Positions 9,833 to 21,331 of a stretch of 64,000 nt of DNA are shown here, piece by piece. A program made the position numbers and the translations under genes. The number at the start of each line of letters is the position of its first letter. The stretch's first letter is position 1. The notes beneath the pieces were generated by a model. It saw only the letters and a list, made by a program, of their open reading frames with translations, searched no databases and was not told where the DNA came from. This stretch comes from Centrapalus pauciflorus (taxonomy: Eukaryota; Streptophyta; Magnoliopsida; Asterales; Asteraceae): the NCBI GenBank assembly GCA_020465985.1, contig JAANYP010009622.1, positions 1 through 64,000 on the forward strand, in the 5' to 3' direction.

Positions 9833-11313
9833 ATGGCTGAAGTAACGGAGACTGGAAGTGTTGAAGCAGAGGAAGAAACAAGGGACATCAATCAGAATGA
9901 TAGCAGTCCTATGTTGGTAGAAAAGTCAGAAGATCAGACGATTCTGGAGTTCGCCGCACAGATGGCCAATGTGGAATCTGATCACGCCAAGGTAATTCTG
10001 AACTTCTCTATATTCCGTGATATATGTGCTTTGTGTGCTACGTCAAATGATAGATTAAACTTAGTGCTAGAATCACATCAAAATATAACTGCTCAGAATG
10101 AATCCTTAAAACCAGACAACGCTAGCCTATTAGATATAAAGGAAGACCTTAGGAATAAGCTTAAGGCAGATGCACAAGATGTCATTGTTCTGAAAGACAA
10201 GCTGAGTGAGCAGTGTTTTAGAAAAGAAATGATGTATGAACATCTTGAGGCATTAACCAAAGAGCTTAAGATCAAAGAGGTAGAGCTAGCTGAATCTAAG
10301 GTTAAGGTAGCCGAGGTGAATAGTAAACTGGAAAAGTTTAGGAACTCATCACTCAACCTAGGGAAGATCTTAGATGCACAGCGTCAGTCTAAGAAACCTG
10401 TAGGTTTAGGATATAATGAGAGTCCTCCACCTTTCAACGATAACTATGTACCTCAACCTCAGGAGAAAACTGAAAAACCAGTTGAATCAGAGGTAGCACC
10501 TGAACCTATGTCTGAACCAGTTAAGGATAAAGAAGCTAGGGTGACTAGTAATAATGTCAAGATTAAGAAGGTCAAATTTGTGCCATCTTCTAGTGATAAG
10601 CCTGTAAGAGAAGCCAAAATTGACTTTAATGATCAAGAGGAGGAACCAGTCACTCTAGTTGAGACGAAAGATCAAGACATAGTGAGACACCTAAGTCTAA
10701 GGGCACGCATAAGAAGCCGATTGACAAAATGTCTTGCTTTAGGTGTCATGAAAAGGGACATGTTGCTTCTAGTTGTCCACATAGGAAGGTAGATATCACA
10801 TCTAAAACTGGAAAGCCGGAACAACATAAACCTTCTACAAGAGTTGCAAGCACAAGTGCTTCTCATAACACCGAGAAAATTGTGCAAGCCACACCAAAAT
10901 CTGCTGTGAAACAAACAACTGTGTCAGGTCGAACCAAAGAAGTGATTAGGACTAATTCACCAAATAGAGTCACTAATCAATCAAGGTCAGGACCGCAACA
11001 AAATTATAGGAGTACTACACCTAGCAAAGCCTACACTCCGGTTAGGTCACACACTCCTGTAAGACATCAAACACCAGGTAGAGCTCAGGGATATCAATCG
11101 GAAATGCCGTATAATCAAAACTATTCAAGAGCTCCACAGCAAATGCCTACACAAAGGCCGAGAGTGAACTTAACTCACTCTACACCACAACAGGCTCTAA
11201 ATCAAAAACCCAAGTCACCTGAAAGGAGAGATGGGTATTTGAAATAGTTCAAGTATGTGGACGAGAATGGTATTACCAAGTCAGTCATGGCTTGGGTCCC
11301 CTGTGATAACTAA
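9833..11313 (+). pseudogene. gag: SireA-2 gag, coiled-coil and second zinc knuckle part
   Basis: Two overlapping open stretches (9833-10792 and 10729-11247) form the C-terminal Gag, broken by one frameshift near 10730 and by TAG at 11245. The first carries the Lys/Glu/Leu coiled coil; the second has the knuckle CFRCHEKGHVASSC and the Pro/Ser-rich tail with SHTPVR repeats. The native gag stop is TAA at 11311-11313, in frame with the following pol. Confidence 0.88.
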
Positions 11314-11334
11314 GTTCTTTTCTTTCATGTGCAG
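11306..11334 (+). promoter_or_regulatory. Gag/pol junction resembling a 3' splice site (SireA-2)
   Basis: The gag stop overlaps ACTAAG and is followed by TTCTTTTCTTTCATGTGCAG and then the first conserved pol codon. Here gag and pol are in the same frame with a single TAA between them. The branch-like sequence is CTAAG rather than the CTAAC seen in the other copies. Confidence 0.38.
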
Positions 11335-12891
11335 GAGATAACTACAGGTCCAAACAACAAGTGGTTTGTCGACAGTGGTTGCTTTAGGCACATGACAGGG
11401 GAAAGAAGTCTACTCGCAGACTTCAAGGGAGGGAATAGGGGATTTGTATCATTCGCTGGCAATAAAGGAGGAAATATCACCAGTACTGGAGTGGTCACTA
11501 ATGGGACTATCAAACTGGATCAAGTTTATCACGTTGATAAACTGGTTCACAATCTCATTAGTGTATCTTAAATCTGTGATAAGAAGAACTCAGTACTTTT
11601 CACTGATACTGAGGCGTTAGTGCTGAAACCGGGATTCAAAGTACCTGAAGAGTGGAAACTGGTGAGGGCTCCAAGGAAGAATGACCTGTACATGCTCGAC
11701 ATGAACAAGCCGGAATCTTCGATGGGACCAATATGTCTACTATCTAAAGCTTCAGAGACGGAATATGTTTTATGGCACAGACGCATGGCACACTTGCACC
11801 TGAGAAAGATGAATTACATTACTAAAAATGGATTGGTGCAAGGTGTTCCAATGAAGAGTTTTCAGTTTGAGGACCAGTGTCTACCGTGCAAGAAAGGAAA
11901 ACAACACAAGAAGACACACAAGTCCAAGACTCAGAACTCTATAGCTGCCACGTTCGATTTGTTGCATATGGACCTATTCGGACCAATCAACAAAAGGAGT
12001 ATAGGTGGTAGTTGGTATTGTTTAGGTATTACTAATGATTACTCACGATTTTCTTGGGTTTTCTTTTTAGGTACAAAGGATGAGACAACTGCTAAGCTAA
12101 TCGGGTTCTTAGACCAAGTGGAAAATTCTTACGGAACGAGGGTAAAACGTATCAGGAGTGATAACGGAACAGAATTTAAAAACACGGTTATTGGTGTATA
12201 TTGCCTATCAAAGGGCATAGTGCATCAATTTAGTGCACCATATGAGCCACAACAAAATGGGGTGGCAGAACAAAAAAACAGGACTTTGATTGAGGCAGCA
12301 AGGACCATGCTTTCGGATTTAAAGCTTCCTACCATGTTTTGGGGGGATGCAGTGAATACCGCGTGTCATGTTTTAAACTGGGTCCTTACTGTCAAATCAC
12401 TAAATAAAACCTGTTATGAAGTTTTGAATAAAATGCCACCAAATTAAACTGGCTTCAAACCATTTGGGGTACCATGTACGTTAATGAAAACAAAACATCA
12501 ACCTAAGTTTGGTGAAAAGGCTGACGAAGGATACTTCCTAGGTTATGTGCCAAACTCACCAAACAAACGGGTTTTTAACAAATCAAATGGTACAGTAGAG
12601 ATTGTGTATAACATTGATGTTACAAGTTATACACATGGACCCCAAACTGGTCCAGAATGGATTTTTGATTATGACAAATTGTTTGAATCATTTAACATTC
12701 CTTCGGATGGAAATGCAGGTACAATCGAACAGGACTTGTCGTCATTAAATCTGAATGACGAGGGTCAAAATTTTCCGAGGACGACCTTTCCATCAACTTC
12801 TGAGCCTACAACAGTTGAATGTAGATCTCAAGTAGAAAATGATTCTGAAATGCCTACAAACGAAAATCAGACAACAAGTTCTAACTCTTAA
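11329..12891 (+). pseudogene. pol: SireA-2 pol, protease and integrase half
   Basis: Same frame throughout but interrupted by TAA at 11569 (Gln codon in the other copies), 12445 and 12889. The protease motif reads FVDSGCFRHMTG, with Ser to Phe after the Cys. GAG-pre-integrase HRRMAH and the integrase blocks DLFGP, RSDNGTEF and NGVAEQKN are present, so the D, D and E of the core remain. It is not expressible as one protein without suppressing three stops. Confidence 0.9.
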
Positions 12892-14696
12892 GACAGTGTC
12901 CATGAGGAAGAAAATGTAGAGTCTGAAGTTGTTCCCCCGTGGGTGAGATAGGATCGAACTTAGGAGATAATCTTAGGGTTGATGAGATATAAACATCGAG
13001 AATTAACAAGGATCATCCAGTTGAGAGTATCATAGGAAATCCTAATGCTGGTGTGAAGACTAGGAGTAGTTTGAATAATAACACAGTGTTGTTGTCGATG
13101 ATCAATGACTCTGAGGCCTTTCATACTTGCTTATATTCATGTTTCATCTCGCAAGTAGAGCCGAAGAATGTGCAAATGGCACTAAAAGACAACTCTTGGG
13201 TTGAAGCGATGCAGGAAGAAGTGTCACAGTTTAGGAAACTTGAAGTGTGGGAGTTAGTTCCGTTACCTCGAGGAGAAGTTGCTATAGGAACCAAGTGGGT
13301 TTTCAAGTGCAAGAGAGATGATCGGGGTATAGTGACTCGCAACAAGGCAAGGCTTGTGGTAAAGGGTTTCAACCAAGAGGAAGGAATTGATTACAATGAA
13401 GTGTTCGCGCCAGTAGCAAGGCTTGAAGCAATCCGTTTGTTTCTAGCCTTTGCGTCCTTCAAAGGTTTTATGGTTTATCAAATTGACGTAAAGAGTGCTT
13501 TTCTTTATGGGAAGGTTAAGGAACTGGTGTATGTGGAACAGCCGCCCGGGTTTACAGATCCGAAGTATCCAGACAGAGTGTATCGGTTAGATAAGGCTTT
13601 GTATGGACTACATCAAGCACCAAGGGTGTGGTACGAGACACTATCTAATCATCTTTTAGACAACGGGTTTGAAAGAGGGAGAATAGATAGTACGCTGTTT
13701 GTAAAGAGAAAGGGTGAACATTTCATCTTGGTACAAGTGTACGTCGATGATATCATTTTCGGGTCATCAGACGAGCAGATGTGCAAAGACTTTGAAAAGG
13801 TGATGAAGTCTAAGTTTGAGATGAGTGCTATGGGTGACTTAAACTTCTTTCTGGGTTTGCAAGTCGAACAAAGGAAGGAGGACATGTTTATTCATCAGAC
13901 GAAGTATGTCTACGACATTCTAGAGCGCTTCAGGATAGAAGGAACCAAGCTGACAGCTCATTTCAGCACGCCGATTCAAGTGAATCATAATCTTTGACCG
14001 GGTACAGAAAGTGATACCGATGTGGATCCGACGTTATATCGGGCCATGATTGGGTCACTCATGTATTTAACTGCTTCTAGACCTGACATAATGTTTGCTG
14101 TGTGTATTTGTGCTAGGTTTCAAGCTAATCCAAAAGAGATGCACATGAAAGCTGTGAAGCGGATTCTAAGATACCTCAAGTCGAAACCGAAGCTGGGACT
14201 TTGGTATCACGCGGATGGTGATCTGGAATTGGAGGCATTCATGGAGTCAGACTATGGAGGATGCAACTTGAATCGCAAGTCAACAACTGGAGGTTATCAG
14301 TTCCTTGGAGGGAGACTCGTTTCCTGGCAATGCAAGAAACAGACTTCGGTAGCCGTGTCAACGTGCGAGGCCGAATATGTTGCTGCTGGTAGTTGCTGTT
14401 CACAGGTTTTGTGGATACAACAACAATCGCGGGATTATGGTTTGACTTATAGTCATACTCCTATTAGGATAGATAACCAGTCAACTATTGCAATAACCAA
14501 TAATCCAGTTAAACATAGTAAAACCAAGCACACAGACATAAGACACCATTTTATACGTGATTGTGCTGAAAAGACTTTAATTAAGCTGGTAAAAGTAGCA
14601 ATGGAAGATAATAATGCTGATTTATTTACCAAAGCTTTTGATAAGTCACGTTTTGAGTTGTTAGTTCAACTAAACGAAATGCGTAATCCAGAGTAA
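12892..14696 (+). pseudogene. pol: SireA-2 pol, RT and RNase H half
   Basis: A one-base deletion near 12945 and a stop near 12989 separate this part from the integrase half. From 13053 the frame is open to TGA at 13995 (a Gly codon in SireA-1), then open from 14022 to the true end at 14696. RT blocks from WVFKCKRDD to YVDD (Tyr codon at 13740-13742) are intact. In RNase H the TDSDYGG motif has become MESDYGG, altering a conserved acidic position. Confidence 0.9.
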
Positions 14697-15263
14697 CTTG
14701 ACCTTAGTAGAATTTCTTTTTATAGTAGTAGATTTCTTTCTCTTTATAGTAAGTTTAGTAGCTTAGTAGAATTTCTTTCTATTTATGGTAAGTTAGTTTG
14801 TTAGTTTATTTTCTTATTCTTATTTATGAAAAACAAAAAAAAAAGAGAGAAAACCATAAAAAGTTAAAAAAAAGAGAATATTAGAAAATGAGTTAAGTCT
14901 TAGATACATAGGTTCAAAGTGACGAAAATTAGCATAGTTGATACAATCTCTAAGTGTTAAGCTTTCACACATAATGCACCTAAAACTGTAAGTGAGATAC
15001 ATTATCTAGTTTGATGTGTTGGTAGGCATAATACATAAAGGGAGTCTAAAGGCTAATAAAATATTCAAGAAAAAGTCAGACGTGTCACTAACTTAGATGT
15101 ATGACCAAATGGTCTTAATTTTATGTTAGAGACATACAGACATTGATTCTAAATGAGATATGAATATTTTCTGGGGGATGTATAGCAACATCTGATACAT
15201 CTTAAAGAAAATAAAAGAATAGAAAAATCATGATACTAAATTGAGAGTCAAAACAAGTAACTC

Positions 15264-15426
15264 TGTTGTACGTAAGTACAGACCTGTTGCCTCTGGTTTG
15301 ACTCGAGTTAGCAAGATAAGTCGCTTTGTTGTACGTCGATACAGACCTGTCACCGCTGTCTTGCTAGCTTTAAAATAAACTTTAAGACAAACTAAGAAAC
15401 TTTGTTGTATGTACATACATAACTGT
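15264..15426 (+). repeat. Three spaced palindromic units in SireA-2 spacer
   Basis: Units start at 15264, 15327 and 15403, each about 24 bp, pattern TGTTGTACGTNNGTACAGACCTGT. The centre is self-complementary; in the third unit TGTATGTACATACA is a perfect palindrome. The units sit at matching places in SireA-1 and SireA-3. Confidence 0.8.
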
Positions 15427-16123
15427 GTCCGACGTTTGCTATTTAAAGAAAGTTTGCAATACCGAAAAGTTATAATCATTGTGTGTATGCCTTGATCATA
15501 AAAGTATGTCTAAGTATGAGACACGTAAGGTAGTTTCTTGATAAATAAAAAGGTCAATGGATATTCCAAAGGGTAACATGTTTAAAGGGAAAATAATACC
15601 AACAATCGCCTAGAAATGTGTGTCACGACAAAGAATCAAAGGAATAAAAAATCCCTAAGTGTGAAAGTAAGATACTGAAAGTGCGTATTTGACACCGCTA
15701 TCTGATTGAACCTTTCTGTGACTTTCTCGCCAAAAATATTCTATTAAGTATAGGATGTAAATTTTAAAAGTATTTTAGAGTAGTTTAACTTTAAATTTTG
15801 TTCAAAATTTTATTTTAGTTTAGTTTATTTTATTTTTATTTTTTATTTTAGGAAAAAGATCAAAGTTACTGAGGATGAATTTTTAGTTGAATAAACATAC
15901 ACTACATGAAAATCTATTGCTTTGTGTGAATAAATTTTGCATAATGTGTTCCGTTACTTGAAAAAGCATGTAAAAGTTGAAAAAGTTGGAAAAGTTTTAA
16001 AAAAGTTGAATTTTATTCGAAGATTTTCAAAATTTTCAATTATGTTCGAATTTAAGACAAACTCGAATTCATTTTCGAATATGTTAGTAAAATAGAAATT
16101 GACGCAAGTTCGAAGGTGGTTAG

Positions 16124-16133
16124 TATTTAAAGG
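16124..16133 (+). promoter_or_regulatory. Putative internal TATA box, degraded (SireA-2)
   Basis: TATTTAAAGG aligns with TATAAATAGG of SireA-3 at 37770. The leader that would follow, to the 5' splice site at 16288, contains no ATG. Confidence 0.4.
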
Positions 16134-16287
16134 TCAACAGTGCATATTCATTTCCACCTACATTCGAATTTGTTAATTCAAACTTGCACACCAGCGATTT
16201 CGAACTTGTCTTCGACTTTGCCGATTCGATTCTTTCACTATACTCGAAGTTTTGTCCACTTGTGTTCGAATCTACTTGTTAATCTAG

Positions 16288-16780
16288 GTATAAACATAAG
16301 TGTTATACAAGATTTAGGTAGTCTAGGACTCATTTATTGCAAAAAATCGACGAATTTTGAAGTTTTAAGGTTTTAAACTTAGTGATTCAAAATCACAAGT
16401 TTTAACCGGTAAAACTTCAAATAAGTTACATATATCTTCGATTAGAACCTACTAGGACTAGTGAATAGAATTTTCTAAGTCTAATGGGGTTTATATCATG
16501 GATTTGTGTGTGAAAGTGACCGAATTCGATTTTGTTCATCATGTTCGAATTTGTCAGTAAATTCGAATCTGTCAGCAAACTCGAATTCAAGTCAAATTCG
16601 AACATGTCCTTCGAATTTTGCATTAAAATCGAAATGTTTACATAATTTTAAATTCAATCTTGTAGAAATTCAAATGTGTTGGATTTTGAACTTTGTAAGT
16701 TCAAAATAAAATAAATTTGAATTTAATCAAGTTTCATTTTTATTTTTCACTTCTAATATATGTTACTGTTTAATGTGCAG
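16288..16780 (+). promoter_or_regulatory. Putative intron before env-like gene (SireA-2)
   Basis: The 5' site is CTAG|GTATAA, conserved in SireA-3. The branch-like CTAAT is at 16753-16757 and the 3' site is AATGTGCAG at 16780, two bases before the env-like ATG. The 493-bp interval contains several ATGs, while the upstream leader has none. Splicing would thus make the env-like ATG the first start codon. No RNA evidence is available here. Confidence 0.45.
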
Positions 16781-16782
16781 AT

Positions 16783-17256
16783 ATGGGTGAAAGTGCCTTC
16801 TATTAGAAGCATAATATGGTCATATCGCCAGATCGGGAGCTTCCTGAAGCTCAGGCTTTTAGACCATTGGTGGATTTCTTGGCACATTCCAGGGTGTCGT
16901 ATGCACTTTCACATAATGTACAGATCATATTGCCATATGTTAGGCAATTCTGGGATCATTTGCAATTCGACTGTACCGTGACGCCTACAGTATTAAGGAC
17001 AAGAGTTGCTGGGCATCCTATTGTGTTTTCTGCGGATATGCTGCGTAGAGTTTTGCAGCTCGGGACAGTAGAACAGGAAGCTGGGCCAATCGATTTCCAA
17101 TTGGACATAAGGCAAGCATCCTGTTTACGAATGGGTTATGGACTGGATATAGCAAAAGCTTCGTATATGAAGAGTGGTCTGATAGGCCAATGGAGGTACC
17201 TAGCGCACGTCATTATGGTGTGCTTTGCACCTAAAATGCCGGTTTTGATTATATAG
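16783..17256 (+). pseudogene. SireA-2 env-like gene, N-terminal domain
   Basis: Third gene of the element, in the position of the env-like ORF of Sireviruses. The start at 16783 follows the 3' splice-like site and aligns with SireA-3 38297. An in-frame TAG at 16804 replaces a Gln codon. The domain carries YVRQFWDHL and SGLIGQWRYL, which are matched by YLRQFWHTV and NGLNGEWYTL in the SireB gene, so the two are homologous. A one-base loss near 17248 ends this frame. No signal peptide or membrane segment is evident; the function of the protein is unknown and 'env-like' describes position only. Confidence 0.82.
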
Positions 17257-17264
17257 TATCCAAG

Positions 17265-18722
17265 ATGCAGTCGGCGATGATTGCATTGGTGTATAATAAG
17301 AATTTCAGCTACTCTGAAATGTTCTTTGCGGAGTTTGTTCATAATATAACAGCTCCAGCGCGTGAGAGATTCCTGATGTATCAGCGCTTTGTCATGATGT
17401 TAATCCACCATTTTTTGCCGAATCTGCCACAGTTGCCGGATATTCTGAGTGTGGCTGTTATTGATAAGCACATTTTTGCTGATTGTCAATCACATAACGC
17501 CCGTAGGGCTGAGGTGATTAGACCACTGGATGCACCTCTTTTTGGTGCAGTGGTAAATCTAGAGTATGTGGCCCCAGAGGGTGAAAACTGGGCTGGAGAA
17601 GGACCGCAGCCGCAGCAAGTACAGCTACAGCAACAACAACCTCAGGAACAACAACGACCTCCAGCACAACAAAGAAGGAGGCCAAGAGCTCAAGATAGAC
17701 AAACTCAGGCATCAAGGCTTTCGTCAAGCAGAGCCCAATCATCATCGGCAGCAGGTCCATCATTGGATGCTGCGGGCCTTTCAAGCGTGGAGCCAGAGAT
17801 TGATCCTAGAGTAGAAACTTTAGAAGAAATATGGGCTCAGGGGATTAATGCAGACGTCAATCTAATTGAACAGCTAGTTCATGATGTTTTGGATCCACCA
17901 ACTGATCTTCATGATGATGATATTTTTAGAGACGTGGATGAGTATCAGCCTGAAATAGAGGGTCAAGCAATGACCACCTCAGAATCTGAATCTGAGGAAG
18001 CTGAAGAGATGGAAGCTGAAGAGGTAGCCGTTGAATCTGTTGACCCCTCTGTACGTATTGGGCAATATGGTTCAAGAATAGTGGTCAGTCTCAGAGAAGA
18101 GGAAAGAAAAAGCGCAACTATAGATTCAGATGACGATGATTCCGATTTTGAAGCTGAAGACTCTACCCCTCTAGTGCCAAGACAAAGGGCAAAACGGCAC
18201 AGGTTCATGCAGGGAGCTTCATCTGCTTCTGCTTCAGAGCCTGAGATTTCTGCCGTTCAACCATCCGTTCAACCATCAATCATGCCATCTCCAATAACAT
18301 CAGTTCCATCCACATCATCCACATTCACAGAAAACCAGCGATTCTCAGAACAAAGAAGCAAAGTAGATTTCCAGACAGTCCAAATCTTCCAACTGACCAA
18401 AGTAGTTAATGAGCTACAAGCGCATAATGCAAAAATTGATCAGGAAAATATTGAATTGAAAACATTTGTTGCAGATCAAGCTGCTGAGATCAAAACCATG
18501 AGGTCCCTCCTCGAGCAGCTAATGAAAAATTTTCAGGCTCAGGGGGAGACCAACTGCAGAGAAGGTGAAGAGAAAAGGAGAGAAGATGACGATGACAATG
18601 ATCCCGATGCACGAAAAGAAAGTGAGCCAGAAAATTTTCCAACTGCTCAGCATTCATCAGTTCAGGGGGGCCTAGTCAGTCTGGAGTCGAAGGAGGTGAA
18701 TCTAGTTCCTCTAAGGTTGTAG
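17265..18722 (+). pseudogene. SireA-2 env-like gene, middle part (Gln-rich, acidic, coiled coil)
   Basis: Continues the N-terminal domain one frame over. It opens with the end of the globular domain (FLMYQRFVMMLIHHFLPNLP), then a Gln-rich run near residues 110-135, acidic Ser/Glu stretches, a basic QRAKRHRFM segment, and a coiled-coil-like stretch near residues 365-425. The composition is low-complexity after the first 100 residues. It ends where the frame shifts near 18720; coding resumes in another frame. Confidence 0.8.
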
Positions 18723-19753
18723 AGAGTGAGATGATAGACGCTCTCATAGATATAGAAGAAGAAGAAGAAACACTTTTTGACTTTGATTTTGAAGAAGATG
18801 TAGGAGAATTGGAAGAAGGAGAGTTTATTCCTGAAGACGTAGTAGATTGGAAGTCTGATGATGAGGTGGTAGAAGATTAAGACGATAATGTTGATGAATT
18901 GATCATTAATTCTCAACCCATCACAGAACTTTACGTGCAGAGCGAACACAATGTGATTGATATCGACGAAATTAAGTTGGCCTCAGTAGAAGACTCTGAA
19001 CTGGAGGAAGTTGAGAAAGAACCAACAAGAGCTGAATTGCTAAATCTATCGTTCAGAAAGGAAGAGAAGAAGGGAGAGCCGAAGAGGAAAAAGAAGATGA
19101 AGGTGCCAGGATCTGAAAATCTCTCTGGTGGAATTATAAGTTGGTTCTTTGACAGAGAACTGCAGCTATTCATACTAAAGAGAAGAGATGAACTTCAATA
19201 CCTTAGGCGGAAGCTCAGAGTGTTTAACACATTGCCAAAGGTAGAAGTAAAGGAATTAGCCTGGAAAGAATTGATGAATATTGGTGACGACCCTTACGCT
19301 GAAGTGATCGCGAAGATAATCAGAAAAGAGGGTCGGTCCGGAAATTTCGAAAGGCTAAAGCCAAGATCAGGAAAGAGGGTAGTAGATGAAACAAGAATAG
19401 ATCCACATACAGGAAGGCCATGGGCTAGAATGGAGTATAAGCCTGTCAAGTGTTTGAAGAAGGTGCCTATGAAGTCTATGCCACAAAATGTTCTCAGTAG
19501 CATGAAGTGGTATATAGATAACGATACTGCTGAAGCTGTGATGGAAGACACAGAGGACAAAGTTATTTTGCGAGTGTATGATCCGTTGCATCTAATAAAC
19601 CTATCAAAGGATGACCTAAAGAAGCTACACGATCAACCTATCTTCTTTCATGAAGGATGGAGATCTGAAGCTAGGAAATTCCAAAAAAAAGTTAGAGTAT
19701 GTATAGATATAGGCTTATATGCAGGTAGTAATTTATATGGTTCAAGTAGTTAG
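18723..19753 (+). pseudogene. SireA-2 env-like gene, C-terminal domain
   Basis: A very acidic Glu/Asp region (18723-18876) leads to TAA near 18877, after which the same frame is open from 18899 to 19753. The C-terminal 150 residues form a conserved globular block (KVEVKELAWKEL, HTGRPWARMEYKPV, VYDPLHLINLSKDDLKKLHD) shared with SireA-3 at 46093-46672. The true end lies 41 bp before the 3' LTR. No catalytic motif was recognised. Confidence 0.82.
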
Positions 19754-19781
19754 ACAAAATATAAAAAGTTAGAAGCTATCG

Positions 19782-19794
19782 TCAAGGGGGAGTC
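19782..19794 (+). other. Polypurine tract of SireA-2
   Basis: CAAGGGGGAGTC directly precedes the 3' LTR and would prime plus-strand DNA synthesis. The same sequence precedes the SireA-3 3' LTR. Confidence 0.88.
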
Positions 19795-20410
19795 TGTTAG
19801 TACATCCTGTGTGACGATAGCAGTCTAAGTTTAGATAGCATTTTGTGCAAGTCATTTTACTTGATATTGAATATTAACAAGTGTTTGATATATATGTTTG
19901 ATTATGTATGTTTGATATTGATTGATTGTATGTTTGAACTTAGGGTAACGTAGTACAATAAGTTCAATCATAAAACTCAAAGATAAATTCAAACATAAGA
20001 TAAAACATAAGTTCAAATATAAGTTTGAAAGATAAGGTTCGAGTTTAGGCTAAGTTCGAATTTGTCTAGGAGGACAAGTTCGAATAGGCCTTGGGCCAAG
20101 TTCGAATTTCTCCTAGACAAAGTCGAACCTGTCTGTATAATTAAGGGTTAATTCGATTAATTAAGTGACTTTGGCAGAGACTTGTCAGATTTCAGAGAGT
20201 TTAAGCAAAAGGGCGATCTCGAACTTGCTAGCATTTGGAGAGTTTCGTTCGGAGAGAATCATCGTGTTGGGGCGTTCTAGTTGTTCGTCTATCACCGTGG
20301 TAGTCTCCGTGTTTCGGTGTGCGTGGTCTTTCCGTCAAGCCACTAACGAGGATTCCACACTCGTTGGAAGGTGTCGCGTCAAGATAGACCCGTAGAGAGC
20401 AGACCTTACA
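19795..20410 (+). repeat. 3' LTR of SireA-2
   Basis: About 616 bp, starting TGTTAGTACATCC and ending GACCTTACA. TTCGAA units cluster at 20035-20160. It lies inside the Copia-C 5' LTR and is followed by CACTT, the expected target duplication. Confidence 0.93.
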
Positions 20411-21317
20411 CACTTGAGGGTCACACCGATGAGCACAACTGAGCAGATGCAATTAAATGATTGAATAAATAATATTGGATATTGTCTATGACAGAAATGA
20501 TCATTGAGATTAAACTAATGGATGATTAATTATATCTCAAAGTACGGTGATTATAAGTGCAATATTAGATAATGTAGTGATTTAGTTGTCATTGGATGAT
20601 AATTAAATAATTATCTGGTGTTATATTTATTATTTGATATTAAATAAAAGATTGATTTATTTGAATTAGTATTATCATCTATTATTAGATAATTGGATGA
20701 ATACTTATAAACAAATAAATAAGAGATAATTATAAATAATTATCTAGTCATTTATATATTATTAGATAATATATAAAAGATTAATATTATTTAAAGGGTA
20801 TATAATTATAGAGATAATTATGTAAGGTTTAAATAATAAATATAATTATTAAGATATATATTATATTATTATATTAGAGTTTTATTAAAACTAAAACTCT
20901 TAATATATATATATATATATATATATAATATGATGTAGATATGTATGAGAGGGGTGATCACCTAATATGAGGAAACCGGCGCGCACACACACTTGAAGGT
21001 GTTTGTGCGTGTGTGGTGGTTCTCGGCCGAAACAAAACGCACATTTATGTGTGTGTTTTTCGTCCTGTTCTTCGTGTGTTTGATTGCATACCTGGCGCCG
21101 CTTGATCGTGTCATCACCGGTGGATGTCGAAAGAATCGCATTCGTGCATTCTTGTCATCGGATGCAAAGGTACGGATTTTTATTGCTTTCTAGTTTACTA
21201 ATCTTATGTATACTTGATGATCCGTGTACGGAATTCGTGATTTTAAAAGGCTTCCGTTGTGCATTTAATATGATTAAAAGTTTATATTTTTATGAAAAAT
21301 GATACGAATTCCCAACA
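20411..21317 (+). repeat. 5' LTR of Copia-C, truncated by SireA-2 insertion
   Basis: Aligns with 27120-28101 of the 3' LTR; the first 59 bases of the LTR are missing because SireA-2 inserted there. It contains a short TA run near 20902-20928 and ends in CCCAACA before the PBS. Confidence 0.92.
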
Positions 21318-21318
21318 G

Positions 21319-21331
21319 TGGTATCAGAGCC
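21319..21331 (+). other. Primer binding site of Copia-C
   Basis: TGGTATCAGAGCC one base after the LTR end; initiator-Met tRNA type. Confidence 0.9.

Larger units (their letters stand above)
14697..16782 (+). other. Pol-env spacer of SireA-2 with palindromes and TTCGA array
   Basis: About 2.1 kb with no conserved frame. Contents in order: T-rich repeats of TTTCTTTTTATAGTAAGT type (14700-14800); three palindromic TGTTGTACGT-type units (15264, 15327, 15403); an A/T-rich stretch near 15740-15860; TTCGA-core units (16018-16280 and 16520-16640). A TATA-like box, 5' splice site, branch point and 3' splice site (listed separately) occupy the last 660 bp. Confidence 0.8.
8847..20410 (+). mobile_element. 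SireA-2, Sirevirus-like element, 5' part displaced by SireA-1
   Basis: Plus-strand copy that begins inside gag because SireA-1 inserted there. It continues through pol, spacer, env-like gene, polypurine tract and 3' LTR. The 3' LTR ends at 20410 within the 5' LTR of Copia-C: the intact Copia-C LTR shows the unbroken target at 27115-27124, and CACTT (20411-20415) is the expected target duplication. Its 5' LTR, PBS and gag start should lie left of the window. All three genes are interrupted. Confidence 0.93.

Noticed and set aside
16018..16640. TTCGA units as Pol III B boxes or tRNA fragments
   Set aside because: The core resembles GTTCGANNC, but most units lack the flanking bases and there is no A box or clover-leaf.
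20993..21193. 66-codon frame in the Copia-C 5' LTR, also present at 27777-27977
   Set aside because: The two match because LTR copies are duplicates. A hydrophobic stretch is present, but no independent evidence of coding was found.
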